Part shown: piece by piece, positions 42,846 to 51,104 of the stretch
How positions within the stretch are numbered: the stretch's first letter is position 1
Layout: each line of letters starts with the position of its first letter
Position numbers and translations under genes: made by a program
Assembly (NCBI RefSeq): GCF_006494535.1
Contig: NZ_VHIQ01000001.1
Span: 62,001-126,000, forward strand
From: Paucihalobacter ruber
Lineage (GTDB): Bacteria > Bacteroidota > Bacteroidia > Flavobacteriales > Flavobacteriaceae
Direction of reading: 5' to 3'
Length of the DNA: 64,000 bases
Notes under the pieces: model-generated
Databases searched by the model: none
Told to the model about the DNA's origin: nothing
The model's input: only the letters and a program-made list of their open reading frames with translations

Positions 42846-43724
42846 CTATTCTTTACTAAGTTGTGCTTTATAATGTTTAAGGTTGTTTTTATCCTCATCG
42901 CTGAGTTCTGGGTTTTGAACGTCGGTATACTTGCGAAGTTCATCCAGCATGATTTTGGTTACCATGTATCTGGCTGTATGTTTTTCGTCGGCAGGAATCA
43001 CATACCAGGGTGCATGTGGTTTAGAAGTTCGGTTAATGGTGTCTTCAAAAACCACCTGATAATCGTCCCACAGTTCGCGTTCTTTTAAATCATCTGAAGA
43101 AAACTTCCAGTTTTTACTGGGTTTTTCGAGTCGTCTTAACAGGCGTTGTCGTTGTTCTTCTTTTGATAAATTCAAAAAGAATTTAAAAATAATCGTGCCA
43201 TTTTGAGCGATAGTCTTTTCAAAATTGTTGATTTGATCAAACCTGTTGTTCCAAAATTCTTCGGTAATGTCTGAAACGCTCTCAATTCCCGGGATATTTT
43301 CATTTAAAATATAGTGTGGTTTTACGCGAGTAATGAGCACATTCTCATAGTGAGTGCGATTAAATACCCCAAACTTGCCCCTTGCGGGTAAGGCCACATA
43401 ATGCCGCCATAAAAAATCGTGTTTTAATTCCAAGGCCGAAGGTGCTTTAAAACTGTGTACCACTACACCACGCGCGTTAAAATCTTTGAACACTTCTCTA
43501 ATAAGACTGTCCTTACCCGAAGTATCAATGCCCTGCAAACAAAACAACACCGAGTACTTGCCGTGGGCGTACATGACGTCTTGCCATTCACCCAAAATAC
43601 GCCGCACTTTACGCAACTGTTTTTCGGTTTGTTTTTTGCTCATTTCCAAATCTACCATGGTAGGTAATTCGGAAAGCTTGATGGCATTTTCTACTTTAAA
43701 TTGGCTTGGATTAAATGTTTTCAT
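42846..43724 (-). CDS. polyphosphate kinase 2 family protein
   Basis: 292 residues from ATG 43724 (MKTFNPSQFKVENAIKL), which leaves seven bases after the upstream gene; a longer frame to 43781 would overlap it. Walker A GIDTSGKDSL, the lid ARGKFGVFNRTHYENVLITR and Walker B-like region are intact. PPK2 enzymes transfer phosphate between polyphosphate and nucleotides; this single-domain size fits the class that phosphorylates NDP or NMP. Cytosolic. In a tight run with the sigma-54 activator upstream and the M28 gene downstream. Confidence 0.92.
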   Translation of the reverse strand: MKTFNPSQFKVENAIKLSELPTMVDLEMSKKQTEKQLRKVRRILGEWQDVMYAHGKYSVLFCLQGIDTSGKDSLIREVFKDFNARGVVVHSFKAPSALELKHDFLWRHYVALPARGKFGVFNRTHYENVLITRVKPHYILNENIPGIESVSDITEEFWNNRFDQINNFEKTIAQNGTIIFKFFLNLSKEEQRQRLLRRLEKPSKNWKFSSDDLKERELWDDYQVVFEDTINRTSKPHAPWYVIPADEKHTARYMVTKIMLDELRKYTDVQNPELSDEDKNNLKHYKAQLSKE

Positions 43725-43731
43725 GTATGCT

Positions 43732-44895
43732 TTATTTACTGGCGAACAATTGAACGTCGTTTTCAGAAATAGTCTCACCACCTAAAATAATAAGGCGTTC
43801 AACCACGTTGCGCAATTCGCGAATGTTACCGGTCCAGTCGTATTTTTGAAGCAATGCAAGAGCTTCGGGTGTAAACAACTTTTTAGCGTTGCCTTGTTCT
43901 TGAGCAATTTTCTCCGCAAAGAAATCTACCAACAGCGGAATGTCTTCGCTGCGTTCATTCAATGCAGGCACTTCAATTAATATAACAGCCAGACGGTGGT
44001 ATAAATCTTCTCTAAATTTACCTTTGGTTATTTCTTCCTTTAAATTTTTATTGGTGGCCGCGATTACTCTTACATCAACCTTGATGTCTTTATCGCTACC
44101 CACACGAGTTATTTTACTTTCTTGTAAAGCTCTTAACACCTTGGCCTGGGCAGATAGGCTCATATCGCCTATTTCGTCAAGAAAAATGGTGCCTTTATTA
44201 GCCGACTCGAACTTACCTTCACGGTCTTTAACAGCGCTGGTAAATGCCCCTTTAACATGACCAAATAGTTCACTTTCAATTAACTCACTCGGTATAGCAG
44301 CGCAATTAACTTCAATCATCGGGCCTGAGGAACGCTCGCTTTTTTGATGCAACCAGTGTGCCACTAACTCTTTTCCAGTGCCATTAGGACCCGTAATTAA
44401 AACACGCGCATCGGTGGGCGCAACTTTATCAATCATAATTTTTATCCGCTCAATGGCTGCACTTTCGCCAATCATTTCGTAGTTTTTGGAAACCTTCTTT
44501 TTGAGAATGGTATTTTCTTGTACCAGATTTTTGGTGTTTAAAGCAATTCTAACGGTGTTGAGTAATCGGTTTAAATCGGGTGGTTTTGAAATGTAGTCAA
44601 AAGCACCAAGGCGCATGGTTTGCACGGCCGTTTCTAAATCGCCGTGACCCGAGATCATCACAAAAACAGATTCCGGTTTAATTTTTTTGGTAGCTTCAAG
44701 CACTTCAACGCCGTCCATTTTAGGGAGTTTGATATCGCATAATACCAGATCAAAATCGGTTGATTTAATTTGCTCCATGGCATCAAGACCGTCTTCTGCT
44801 TCAAATATTTCGTATTGATTATTTTCTTCTTTTAAAATTTTAACTAATACCCGACGAATGGCAGATTCGTCTTCAATTATAAGGATTTTAGACAT
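43732..44895 (-). CDS. sigma-54-type response regulator lacking a DNA-binding domain
   Basis: A 387-residue NtrC-family protein: receiver domain with phospho-acceptor Asp54 (LCDIKLP), then an AAA+ sigma-54 interaction domain (about 140-370) with Walker A GPNGTGKE (169-176), the loop read as GAFTSA (216-221; the consensus is GAFTGA), and Walker B GTIFLDEIGDM. It ends after WTGNIRELRNVVERLIILGG with only about 15 further residues, so the C-terminal Fis-type helix-turn-helix is missing. I recall such short versions as normal in flavobacteria. No partner histidine kinase is adjacent. Confidence 0.9.
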   Translation of the reverse strand: MSKILIIEDESAIRRVLVKILKEENNQYEIFEAEDGLDAMEQIKSTDFDLVLCDIKLPKMDGVEVLEATKKIKPESVFVMISGHGDLETAVQTMRLGAFDYISKPPDLNRLLNTVRIALNTKNLVQENTILKKKVSKNYEMIGESAAIERIKIMIDKVAPTDARVLITGPNGTGKELVAHWLHQKSERSSGPMIEVNCAAIPSELIESELFGHVKGAFTSAVKDREGKFESANKGTIFLDEIGDMSLSAQAKVLRALQESKITRVGSDKDIKVDVRVIAATNKNLKEEITKGKFREDLYHRLAVILIEVPALNERSEDIPLLVDFFAEKIAQEQGNAKKLFTPEALALLQKYDWTGNIRELRNVVERLIILGGETISENDVQLFASK

Positions 44896-44927
44896 AGTTT
44901 TTAATTTTTATCAGGGCTTTAAATAAT

Positions 44928-45755
44928 TTAATTTGTTTGTTTTAAATACACATCTCGCTGAGGGAACGGGATGGTAACCTTATGTTCAATGAACAGTTGG
45001 TTAATTCGGTAACGTATGTCGCTTTTTGGAAGAGCCGCCGTAAAACTATCGTTTACGGTAAAAATTAGTCTGAAATCTAACGAACTTTCTCCAAAATCCA
45101 TGAATAAAACAGCAGGTTCAGGATCTTTTAAAACCCTTGGATGTTCATGGGCTGCTTGTAATAATAATTTGGTTACCAGGTTAACATCACTGCCGTAAGC
45201 CACCCCAACCTCAACAAATTCTCTAGTAAGTGCACCATTTTCAGTCCAATTAAAAAGAATCGAGGTGAGATATTTATGGTTAGGAATAACCAAAACCTTA
45301 TTGCTAATAGTAACAGCACGAGTGGTTCTTAGTTTGATGTCTACCACACGACCTACTTTGCCGTCTATTTCAATGATATCGCCCACATGTACCGACTGAT
45401 CCACCAAAATAAATATCCCCGAAATGATGTCTTGAAAAAACGTTTGAAGTGCTAGACCAATGCCTACCAGAAGCGCTGCTGAAGCCGTCAACACGGCCGT
45501 AAGTTGCGCTCCCATGTTTTGAAGCGATACTAAAACAACTACCAGATAAATGAAAAACTTGGTAAATGAAAAAACCGAATTAAACTTTAGCTTGTCTTCA
45601 TCCGGTAGTTTACGCGTAACAATTTTTTTAACAAACTTTAAAATAAATGCGGTTATGATAAAAATAACCAGGATAACTAAGATGCCTTGAATTGATATAC
45701 TGAAGTTTTCCCCTAACTGAATGGATTTATTTAAAAAGTTTTTTATTTCGTCCAT
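44928..45755 (-). CDS. small-conductance mechanosensitive channel, MscS family
   Basis: A 275-residue channel with three N-terminal helices (about 20-40, 65-85, 90-118), the pore helix TASAALLVGIGLALQTFFQDIISG, then the beta domain (DQSVHVGDIIEIDGKVGRVVDIKLRTT) and the C-terminal alpha-beta part. It opens on membrane tension to release solutes under osmotic down-shock. Lies one base from the ABC permease gene in the same direction and 32 bases upstream of the sigma-54 activator gene. Confidence 0.94.
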   Translation of the reverse strand: MDEIKNFLNKSIQLGENFSISIQGILVILVIFIITAFILKFVKKIVTRKLPDEDKLKFNSVFSFTKFFIYLVVVLVSLQNMGAQLTAVLTASAALLVGIGLALQTFFQDIISGIFILVDQSVHVGDIIEIDGKVGRVVDIKLRTTRAVTISNKVLVIPNHKYLTSILFNWTENGALTREFVEVGVAYGSDVNLVTKLLLQAAHEHPRVLKDPEPAVLFMDFGESSLDFRLIFTVNDSFTAALPKSDIRYRINQLFIEHKVTIPFPQRDVYLKQTN

Positions 45756-45756
45756 T

Positions 45757-47070
45757 TTAATATTTTAACCATTTAAACAGTTCTTTATAACTGGGTTTTT
45801 TGCCATACATAAGAATACCTACTCTGTATATTTTAGCGGCAAACCATACGGTAAAGATAAAGGTTCCTATTAAGAGTAGCAACGATAACAGCTGTTGCCA
45901 AATGGGTACACCAAACGGAATTCGCATGAGCATTACTACAGGTGAAGTGAAGGGTACAAATGAAAAGACTGTTGAAACGGTACCATGCGGATCTTCAATC
46001 ACCGTAAAAACACCCACATAAACAGCCAGAATTAAAGGCATTAAAACCGGCATCATAAATTGCTGGGTGTCGGTTTCGTTGTCAACTGCCGCACCAATAG
46101 CGGCATAAAGCGAGCTGTAGAGCAAATAGCCACCGATAAAGAAAAACAAAAAGGCCACTACCAGGTTGGCTATAGGTAAATTTTGAATGGCTATCAACAC
46201 ATTCTGAGCCATATTTTCGGCCTGTGGTGATTGCATAGCGTCTTGCGCCATGGCCATCTGGTCAGATTGCATTTGGGTAATATTAACACCAAATATAGCA
46301 CTAACAATCGTTAATATGATACCACCCAATACCACCCAAATAACAAATTGTGTGATGCCTGCCAGTGAGGTGCCTATAATTTTTCCCATCATCAGTTGAA
46401 TGGGCTTCACCGAAGAAATAATCACTTCTATAATACGACTGGTTTTTTCTTCTATCACACTACGCATGATCATGTTGCCGTAAATAATGATAAACATAAA
46501 CAACAAATAACCGGCAGCACCACCAAAGGCCAACTTTAATAGGTTGTCTATTTTAGAAGACTTCTGTCCGGTAAAACTCTCCTGATTAATTTCAACCGAG
46601 ATACTGGAGGACTTTATTTTTTCGATATCTACCCCTTGCGCTATTAACTGCTTGTCGGTTAGCAATTTTTCTATTTTATTTTCCAATGCACTGATCACCG
46701 TTAAGGAAGGTGATTCTTCAGAATAAAATTTGACTCCTTTTGAAATATCACTTGGGTTATCGGCCTTCGGAATGTGCAATAGTCCGTAATTTTTATTAGC
46801 CTTCACCAACTCTAATGCCGTATCTAAGGAACTATTTTCAATGATCTGATAGGTTGTAGTTTTGGTATTTTCAAATGCCTCGACCAACATACCAGTTTCA
46901 TCTAAAACACTAATAGTACGCTCTTTATTGCTGTTTAGCTGCGCCAAATATGCCACAACCGAAAAAAGTGCCACTACAATTAACGGACTCAAAATGGTCA
47001 TAACAATAAACGACTTGTTTTTAACCTTGGTTAAATATTCCCGCTTGATAATAAGTGATAAATGATTCAT
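45757..47070 (-). CDS. ABC transporter permease, NatB-like
   Basis: A 437-residue ABC-2 type permease with an N-terminal helix, a long extracytoplasmic loop (about 40-175) and six C-terminal helices including the MRSVIEEKTSRIIEVIISSVKP segment that couples to the ATPase. This is the NatB (Na+ extrusion) family layout. Its start is two bases after the ATPase stop, so they form one transporter. Ion specificity is not certain from sequence; NatAB-type exporters can also handle other substrates. Confidence 0.9.
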   Translation of the reverse strand: MNHLSLIIKREYLTKVKNKSFIVMTILSPLIVVALFSVVAYLAQLNSNKERTISVLDETGMLVEAFENTKTTTYQIIENSSLDTALELVKANKNYGLLHIPKADNPSDISKGVKFYSEESPSLTVISALENKIEKLLTDKQLIAQGVDIEKIKSSSISVEINQESFTGQKSSKIDNLLKLAFGGAAGYLLFMFIIIYGNMIMRSVIEEKTSRIIEVIISSVKPIQLMMGKIIGTSLAGITQFVIWVVLGGIILTIVSAIFGVNITQMQSDQMAMAQDAMQSPQAENMAQNVLIAIQNLPIANLVVAFLFFFIGGYLLYSSLYAAIGAAVDNETDTQQFMMPVLMPLILAVYVGVFTVIEDPHGTVSTVFSFVPFTSPVVMLMRIPFGVPIWQQLLSLLLLIGTFIFTVWFAAKIYRVGILMYGKKPSYKELFKWLKY

Positions 47071-47072
47071 TA

Positions 47073-47999
47073 TTAATGATTTTTTACCGTTTGAATAAAT
47101 ATGTCATTGGCCGATGGTACTACCTCAACAAAGTGATGTACTTCGGCCTGTTGCGTTAAATAACTCAACAATTCGTTGGGTGAGGTTTGTTCTTTTATCT
47201 TGATATTGAGTTTAACATCGTCGTTTAAATTTTTAAAGGTTGCCGGTAATACCTCAAAGTGCATTTCTAGCTTTTTAATAAGCGCATCAGAATCGGTAGT
47301 TTGAAGTCCAACCTCGTAAGTATTGGTTTTAAACTGCTTTTTAATATCGATAAGCTTACCATCCAATATCTTGTTAGACTGGTGAATAAGCGCAATGTGG
47401 TCGCACAACTCTTCAACCGATTCCATCCGGTGGGTTGAAAAAATGACGGTAGCGCCTTCATCGCGCAATCTTAAAATTTCGTCTTTAATTAAATTGGCAT
47501 TTATGGGATCAAAACCGGAAAAAGGCTCATCAAAAATCAATAACTTGGGTTGGTGCAAGACCGTTACCACAAACTGTATTTTTTGCGCCTGACCTTTACT
47601 GAGTTCTTCAATTTTTTTATTCCACCACTCCGAAATATCAAACCTATCAAACCAATACTTGAGTCGTTCTTTAGCCTCAGCTTTAGACAAACCCTTGAGT
47701 TGCGCCAAATACATGACCTGCTCGCCCACCTTCATCGATTTGTAAAGTCCTCGTTCCTCCGGTAAATATCCTATATCTTTAATGTGTATCGGGTTAAGCG
47801 GCGCACCATCCAAAAAGACCGCGCCACTGTCGGGCATGGTAATTTGGTTAATAATGCGTATGAAGGTTGTTTTACCGGCTCCATTAGGACCTAGTAATCC
47901 AAATATACTTCCCTTAGGGACCGACAATGACACATTGTTAAGCGCTGTAAATTTTCCAAAGTTTTTAGAAACATTTTCAGCTACCAGTAGTTCATTCAT
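47073..47999 (-). CDS. ABC transporter ATP-binding protein, NatA-like
   Basis: A 308-residue nucleotide-binding subunit: Walker A LLGPNGAGKTT (34-44), a Q-loop region, signature LSKGQAQ (unlike the usual LSGGQ, but common in this family), Walker B LLIFDEPFSG, D-loop FDP and the switch His in STHRM. The C-terminal 80 residues are the family's extension. Partners the NatB-like permease two bases downstream. First gene of the run natA-natB-mscS; the run continues into the sigma-54 activator. Confidence 0.93.
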   Translation of the reverse strand: MNELLVAENVSKNFGKFTALNNVSLSVPKGSIFGLLGPNGAGKTTFIRIINQITMPDSGAVFLDGAPLNPIHIKDIGYLPEERGLYKSMKVGEQVMYLAQLKGLSKAEAKERLKYWFDRFDISEWWNKKIEELSKGQAQKIQFVVTVLHQPKLLIFDEPFSGFDPINANLIKDEILRLRDEGATVIFSTHRMESVEELCDHIALIHQSNKILDGKLIDIKKQFKTNTYEVGLQTTDSDALIKKLEMHFEVLPATFKNLNDDVKLNIKIKEQTSPNELLSYLTQQAEVHHFVEVVPSANDIFIQTVKNH

Positions 48000-48189
48000 A
48001 AAAATTGATTAACAGAGGTTTTTAATTTTTGTAAATATATTAATACTCGCGCATTTAACCCGATGATAAGTACCTTTTTTAATGATGTTTTTTTGAGAAA
48101 TTAAGATTGTTTAAAATTATAATCCGATAAAAATTTCCAGCATGTAAAAGTTAAACAAAATCTAATTTAGGCTGAAATAAATCTTATTA

Positions 48190-48228
48190 AAAAAACAAAA
48201 CCCACCCTTAATTTGACTTAAGGATGGG
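48190..48228 (-). terminator. terminator of grpE-dnaJ
   Basis: CCCATCCTTAA and TTAAGGGTGGG on the minus strand (stem 48228 to 48201, one mismatch, six-base loop), followed by TTTTGTTTTTTT. Confidence 0.85.
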
Positions 48229-48257
48229 AAAAAATTGCTATGAAAAAGAAAAATTAC

Positions 48258-48275
48258 CACTAAACTAGTTTAGTG
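48258..48275. promoter_or_regulatory. perfect 18-bp palindrome CACTAAACTAGTTTAGTG
   Basis: Lies 40 bases downstream of the dnaJ stop and upstream of the terminator hairpin. A part of it (ACTAAACTAGTTT) recurs downstream of aceA at 33987-33999. No T-run; could be a protein-binding site or an RNA stem in the dnaJ 3' UTR. Confidence 0.6.
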
Positions 48276-48314
48276 ACTCTGCAAATATAATACTTTTTGT
48301 TTAATCTTTAGAAA

Positions 48315-49442
48315 TTAAGAAAACATATCTTTAACTTTTTCAAAAAAGGATTTATCGTTATGGTCTGGTTTTGGCTCAAAGTGCTCATCTGTACGCATTT
48401 CCTCAAAGAAATCCCGTTGCTTTTTGCTGAGTGTTTTTGGTGTCCAGACGTTGACATGCACCAATAAATCACCCTTACCATAGCTATTAATGCTGCTAAT
48501 TCCTTTACCTCTAAGTCTTAATATTTTACCCGATTGCACGCCCGGTTCAATTTTTATACGCACCTTGCCGGTAACCGTATCAATGTCTTTAGTAGCACCT
48601 AAAATGGCATCGGGCAGACTCACATATAGGTCGTAATGAAGATTATCGCCTTCGCGCTTTAGGGTTGGGTGCGATTCTTCCTGAATAACCACCAATAAAT
48701 CGCCCGGAATACCGTTGCTACCCGGTGCATCGTTACCCTTTCCTGTAACTTTTAATTGCATACCGTCAACCACACCAGCGGGTATTTTAACCGATACTGT
48801 TTCTTCTTTAAAAATTAAACCATCCGCATCGGAACCGGCAGATTTACTATCTATAATTTGACCCGAGCCACCACAAGTAGTACAAGGCGAAGCCGTTTGC
48901 ATACGGCCTAAAATGGTATTGGTAATGCGTGTAATCTGACCCGAGCCGTTGCAAGTTGGACAAGTTTTATAAGTCGTACCCGGTGCAGTGACCTTGCGTT
49001 TAACCTTTAATTTCTTTTCAACACCATTGGCTATTTCATCTAAGTTAAGCTTTACTCGAATCCTTAAATTACTGCCCTTGGTACGTCTTTGTCCGCCACC
49101 GCTAAATCCGCCACCAAAACCTGAAAAACCGCCACCGCCAAAAGCGCCTCCAAATATATCGCCAAACTGACTGAAGATGTCATCCATATTCATGCCGCCA
49201 CCGCCAAAGCCGCCGGCACCGTCAAAAGCCGCATGCCCATACTGATCATATCTGGCTTTTTTATCGGGATTACTCAAAATTTCGTAGGCCTCGGCCGCTT
49301 TTTTAAACATGGCTTCGGCTTCTTTATCGTCCGGATTTTTATCGGGATGATACTTTAAAGCCATTTTGCGGTAGGCCTTTTTAATTTCGGCCGCATCAGC
49401 ACTTTTGTCTATCCCTAATATTTTATAATAATCTTCTTTCAT
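48315..49442 (-). CDS. dnaJ: chaperone DnaJ, two-zinc-motif form
   Basis: A 375-residue Hsp40 co-chaperone of DnaK. J domain with HPDKNP (about 32-37), a Gly/Phe-rich linker (about 72-125) and a zinc-binding region with only two CxxCxGxG motifs, CPTCNGSG and CTTCGGSG, instead of the four in E. coli DnaJ; then the substrate-binding domains. Judging by spacing, the two motifs left correspond to the middle pair (second zinc site). I recall this shortened form from other flavobacteria. Lies 28 bases downstream of grpE in one operon. Confidence 0.94.
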   Translation of the reverse strand: MKEDYYKILGIDKSADAAEIKKAYRKMALKYHPDKNPDDKEAEAMFKKAAEAYEILSNPDKKARYDQYGHAAFDGAGGFGGGGMNMDDIFSQFGDIFGGAFGGGGFSGFGGGFSGGGQRRTKGSNLRIRVKLNLDEIANGVEKKLKVKRKVTAPGTTYKTCPTCNGSGQITRITNTILGRMQTASPCTTCGGSGQIIDSKSAGSDADGLIFKEETVSVKIPAGVVDGMQLKVTGKGNDAPGSNGIPGDLLVVIQEESHPTLKREGDNLHYDLYVSLPDAILGATKDIDTVTGKVRIKIEPGVQSGKILRLRGKGISSINSYGKGDLLVHVNVWTPKTLSKKQRDFFEEMRTDEHFEPKPDHNDKSFFEKVKDMFS

Positions 49443-49470
49443 GTAAATCTTATTTTGTTGTAACGGTTAA

Positions 49471-50004
49471 TTACTGCCCAATCACGACCTTTGGGAAACG
49501 AATCACTTTATCTCCCAGTTTATAACCTTTTTCTAATATATCAACAATTTTACCTTTTAATTCTTCGGAAGGTGCCGGTATCTGCGTGATGGCTTCGTGG
49601 ATATCGGCGTTAAAATCGTCACCCGGTTTTAACTCCATTTGCTCTAAACCTTTGTTTTTTAGTGTATTGTTAAGTTTGTTTTTTATAAGTTCCACACCTA
49701 TCAACAACTCCTTTTCCTCAGTTTTGGATATTTCGGCATATGCACGGTCAAAATCATCCAACACCGGAAGTAATGAAACTATCACTTCCTGACCGGCAGT
49801 TTTAAAAAGGTCTATACGCTCTTTAGTAGTGCGCTTTTTATAATTTTCGAACTCAGCGAACAATCTGAGAAATTTGTCTTTTTCTTTAGCTAAATCTTCC
49901 TTTAGCTGCGCTTCAACATCAATGGTTTCATTTGGCATATCGTTATTTTGCTGTTGATCTGAGATCTTTTCTGTTTCTTCTTTTTTCTTTTTTGTTTTGG
50001 CCAT
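49471..50004 (-). CDS. grpE: nucleotide exchange factor GrpE
   Basis: A 177-residue GrpE: acidic, low-complexity N-terminus (Lys/Glu-rich, about 1-40), long coiled-coil (EDLAKEKDKFLRLFAEFENYKKR), the four-helix part, and the C-terminal beta domain with VGDKVIRF-like LGDKVIRFPKVVIG. Releases ADP from DnaK. First gene of grpE-dnaJ, preceded by a good promoter on the minus strand. Confidence 0.95.
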   Translation of the reverse strand: MAKTKKKKEETEKISDQQQNNDMPNETIDVEAQLKEDLAKEKDKFLRLFAEFENYKKRTTKERIDLFKTAGQEVIVSLLPVLDDFDRAYAEISKTEEKELLIGVELIKNKLNNTLKNKGLEQMELKPGDDFNADIHEAITQIPAPSEELKGKIVDILEKGYKLGDKVIRFPKVVIGQ

Positions 50005-50038
50005 TTTTATATTGTTTAAAACCTGAAATTGTAGGTTT

Positions 50039-50071
50039 CAAAAGTACTGCCAATATTATTAAAATGTCAAA
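50039..50071 (-). promoter_or_regulatory. promoter of grpE-dnaJ
   Basis: On the minus strand TTGAC (50071-50067) and TACTTTTG (50046-50039), 22 bases apart, fit the -33/-7 arrangement of Bacteroidota promoters. The ATG is 34 bases further on. Confidence 0.65.
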
Positions 50072-50118
50072 ATGTCATTAGTATTTTTTTGAGTGCTTTT
50101 ATTTAGTATCTTTTCGGC

Positions 50119-50361
50119 ATGATTAAGTTGTATTTTATAGGTTTAGGAATTCTTGTAACAGCCATTATTGCCAATGCCATTGTTGTGAAAATTGGCATTA
50201 AATCGTGGTACTACTTTATCAATCTTTTAGCAGAACACCAAATGACTGCTTTTAGCAAAATTGGTATTTTAGATTATATCTGGTTATTTATTGGCTATCC
50301 TTTGGTTTTGGCTCTGGGATATTTGGCCGGTTCAAAATTATACCACCTCATTTTTAATTAG
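50119..50361 (+). CDS. small membrane protein of unknown function
   Basis: An 80-residue protein with two hydrophobic helices (about 4-24 and 52-76) and a short polar link. No motif recognised. It starts 14 bases before the nitroreductase gene ends its leader, i.e. its stop at 50361 is 14 bases before ATG 50376, so both are probably co-transcribed. Conserved small membrane proteins like this are frequent in flavobacteria. Confidence 0.65.
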   Translation: MIKLYFIGLGILVTAIIANAIVVKIGIKSWYYFINLLAEHQMTAFSKIGILDYIWLFIGYPLVLALGYLAGSKLYHLIFN

Positions 50362-50375
50362 TTATTAAACTTAAT

Positions 50376-51104
50376 ATGGAAAAAACAGTTTCTGAAGCCA
50401 TCGCTTACCGAAGGTCTACCAGAGTTTACAAAAGTGAAGCCATCGATAGCGAAAAAGTCAAACAGTGTATACAAAACGCCGCACTGGCTCCCAACAGCAG
50501 TAATTTACAACTATGGGAATTTTATCATATTACCAACCCTGACACGCTATCTAAAATTTCAGCAGCCTGTTTTAATCAAAATGCGGCCAAAACAGCCCGG
50601 CAAATGGTGGTGGTGGTTACCAGAAAAGACTTGTGGAAATCACGTGCCAAGGCCAATTTGCAATTTTTAGACAATAGTTTCGCTAAGGTTGAACTAACCG
50701 AAAAACTGGAACGACGCAAAAAGCAGGCAAAAGATTATTACGGCAAGGTGATACCAACCATTTATTTTGACATCTTCGGAATATTAGGCTTTTTAAAATA
50801 TATCATCTTTCAAATTGTTGGTATCTTCAGACCTATTTACAGGCAAACGCGACTTAGCGACATGCGTATTGTTGCCCATAAAAGCGCAGCATTGGCAGCC
50901 GAAAATTTTATGATTAGTATGGCCGCCATTGGTTACGATACCTGCCCGATGGAAGGCAGCGATACCTTGCGGATTAAAAAAATACTTGGCTTACCATACG
51001 GCGCCGAAATCAATATGGTAATTGGCTGCGGAATTAGAGACGAGGCAGGTATTTATGGGCCCAGATTTAGAGTACCATTCGAAGCTGTTTACAAACAAGT
51101 TTAA
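50376..51104 (+). CDS. nitroreductase family protein
   Basis: A 242-residue flavoprotein. YRRSTRVY (about 11-18) and APNSSNLQLWEFYHI (about 38-52) form the FMN-binding region, and the C-terminal PYGAEINMVIGCGI the rest. An inserted segment with two hydrophobic stretches (about 130-155, IYFDIFGILGFLKYIIFQIVG) is longer than in small nitroreductases and may form a membrane-touching or channel lid. Reduces nitro groups or quinones with NAD(P)H. Its end overlaps the convergent dsbD gene by four bases. Confidence 0.85.
   Translation: MEKTVSEAIAYRRSTRVYKSEAIDSEKVKQCIQNAALAPNSSNLQLWEFYHITNPDTLSKISAACFNQNAAKTARQMVVVVTRKDLWKSRAKANLQFLDNSFAKVELTEKLERRKKQAKDYYGKVIPTIYFDIFGILGFLKYIIFQIVGIFRPIYRQTRLSDMRIVAHKSAALAAENFMISMAAIGYDTCPMEGSDTLRIKKILGLPYGAEINMVIGCGIRDEAGIYGPRFRVPFEAVYKQV

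Larger units (their letters stand above)
48000..48314. other. intergenic stretch with dnaJ terminator and palindrome
   Basis: 315 bases upstream of natA and downstream of dnaJ (both minus strand). Holds the dnaJ terminator hairpin and an 18-base palindrome, both listed separately. The AT-rich part at 48010-48180 probably carries the natA promoter, but no perfect TAnnTTTG was found there. Confidence 0.5.

Noticed and set aside
43725-43781. Extended start of PPK2 overlapping the sigma-54 activator gene
   Set aside because: ATG 43724 gives a normal PPK2 N-terminus and non-overlapping genes.
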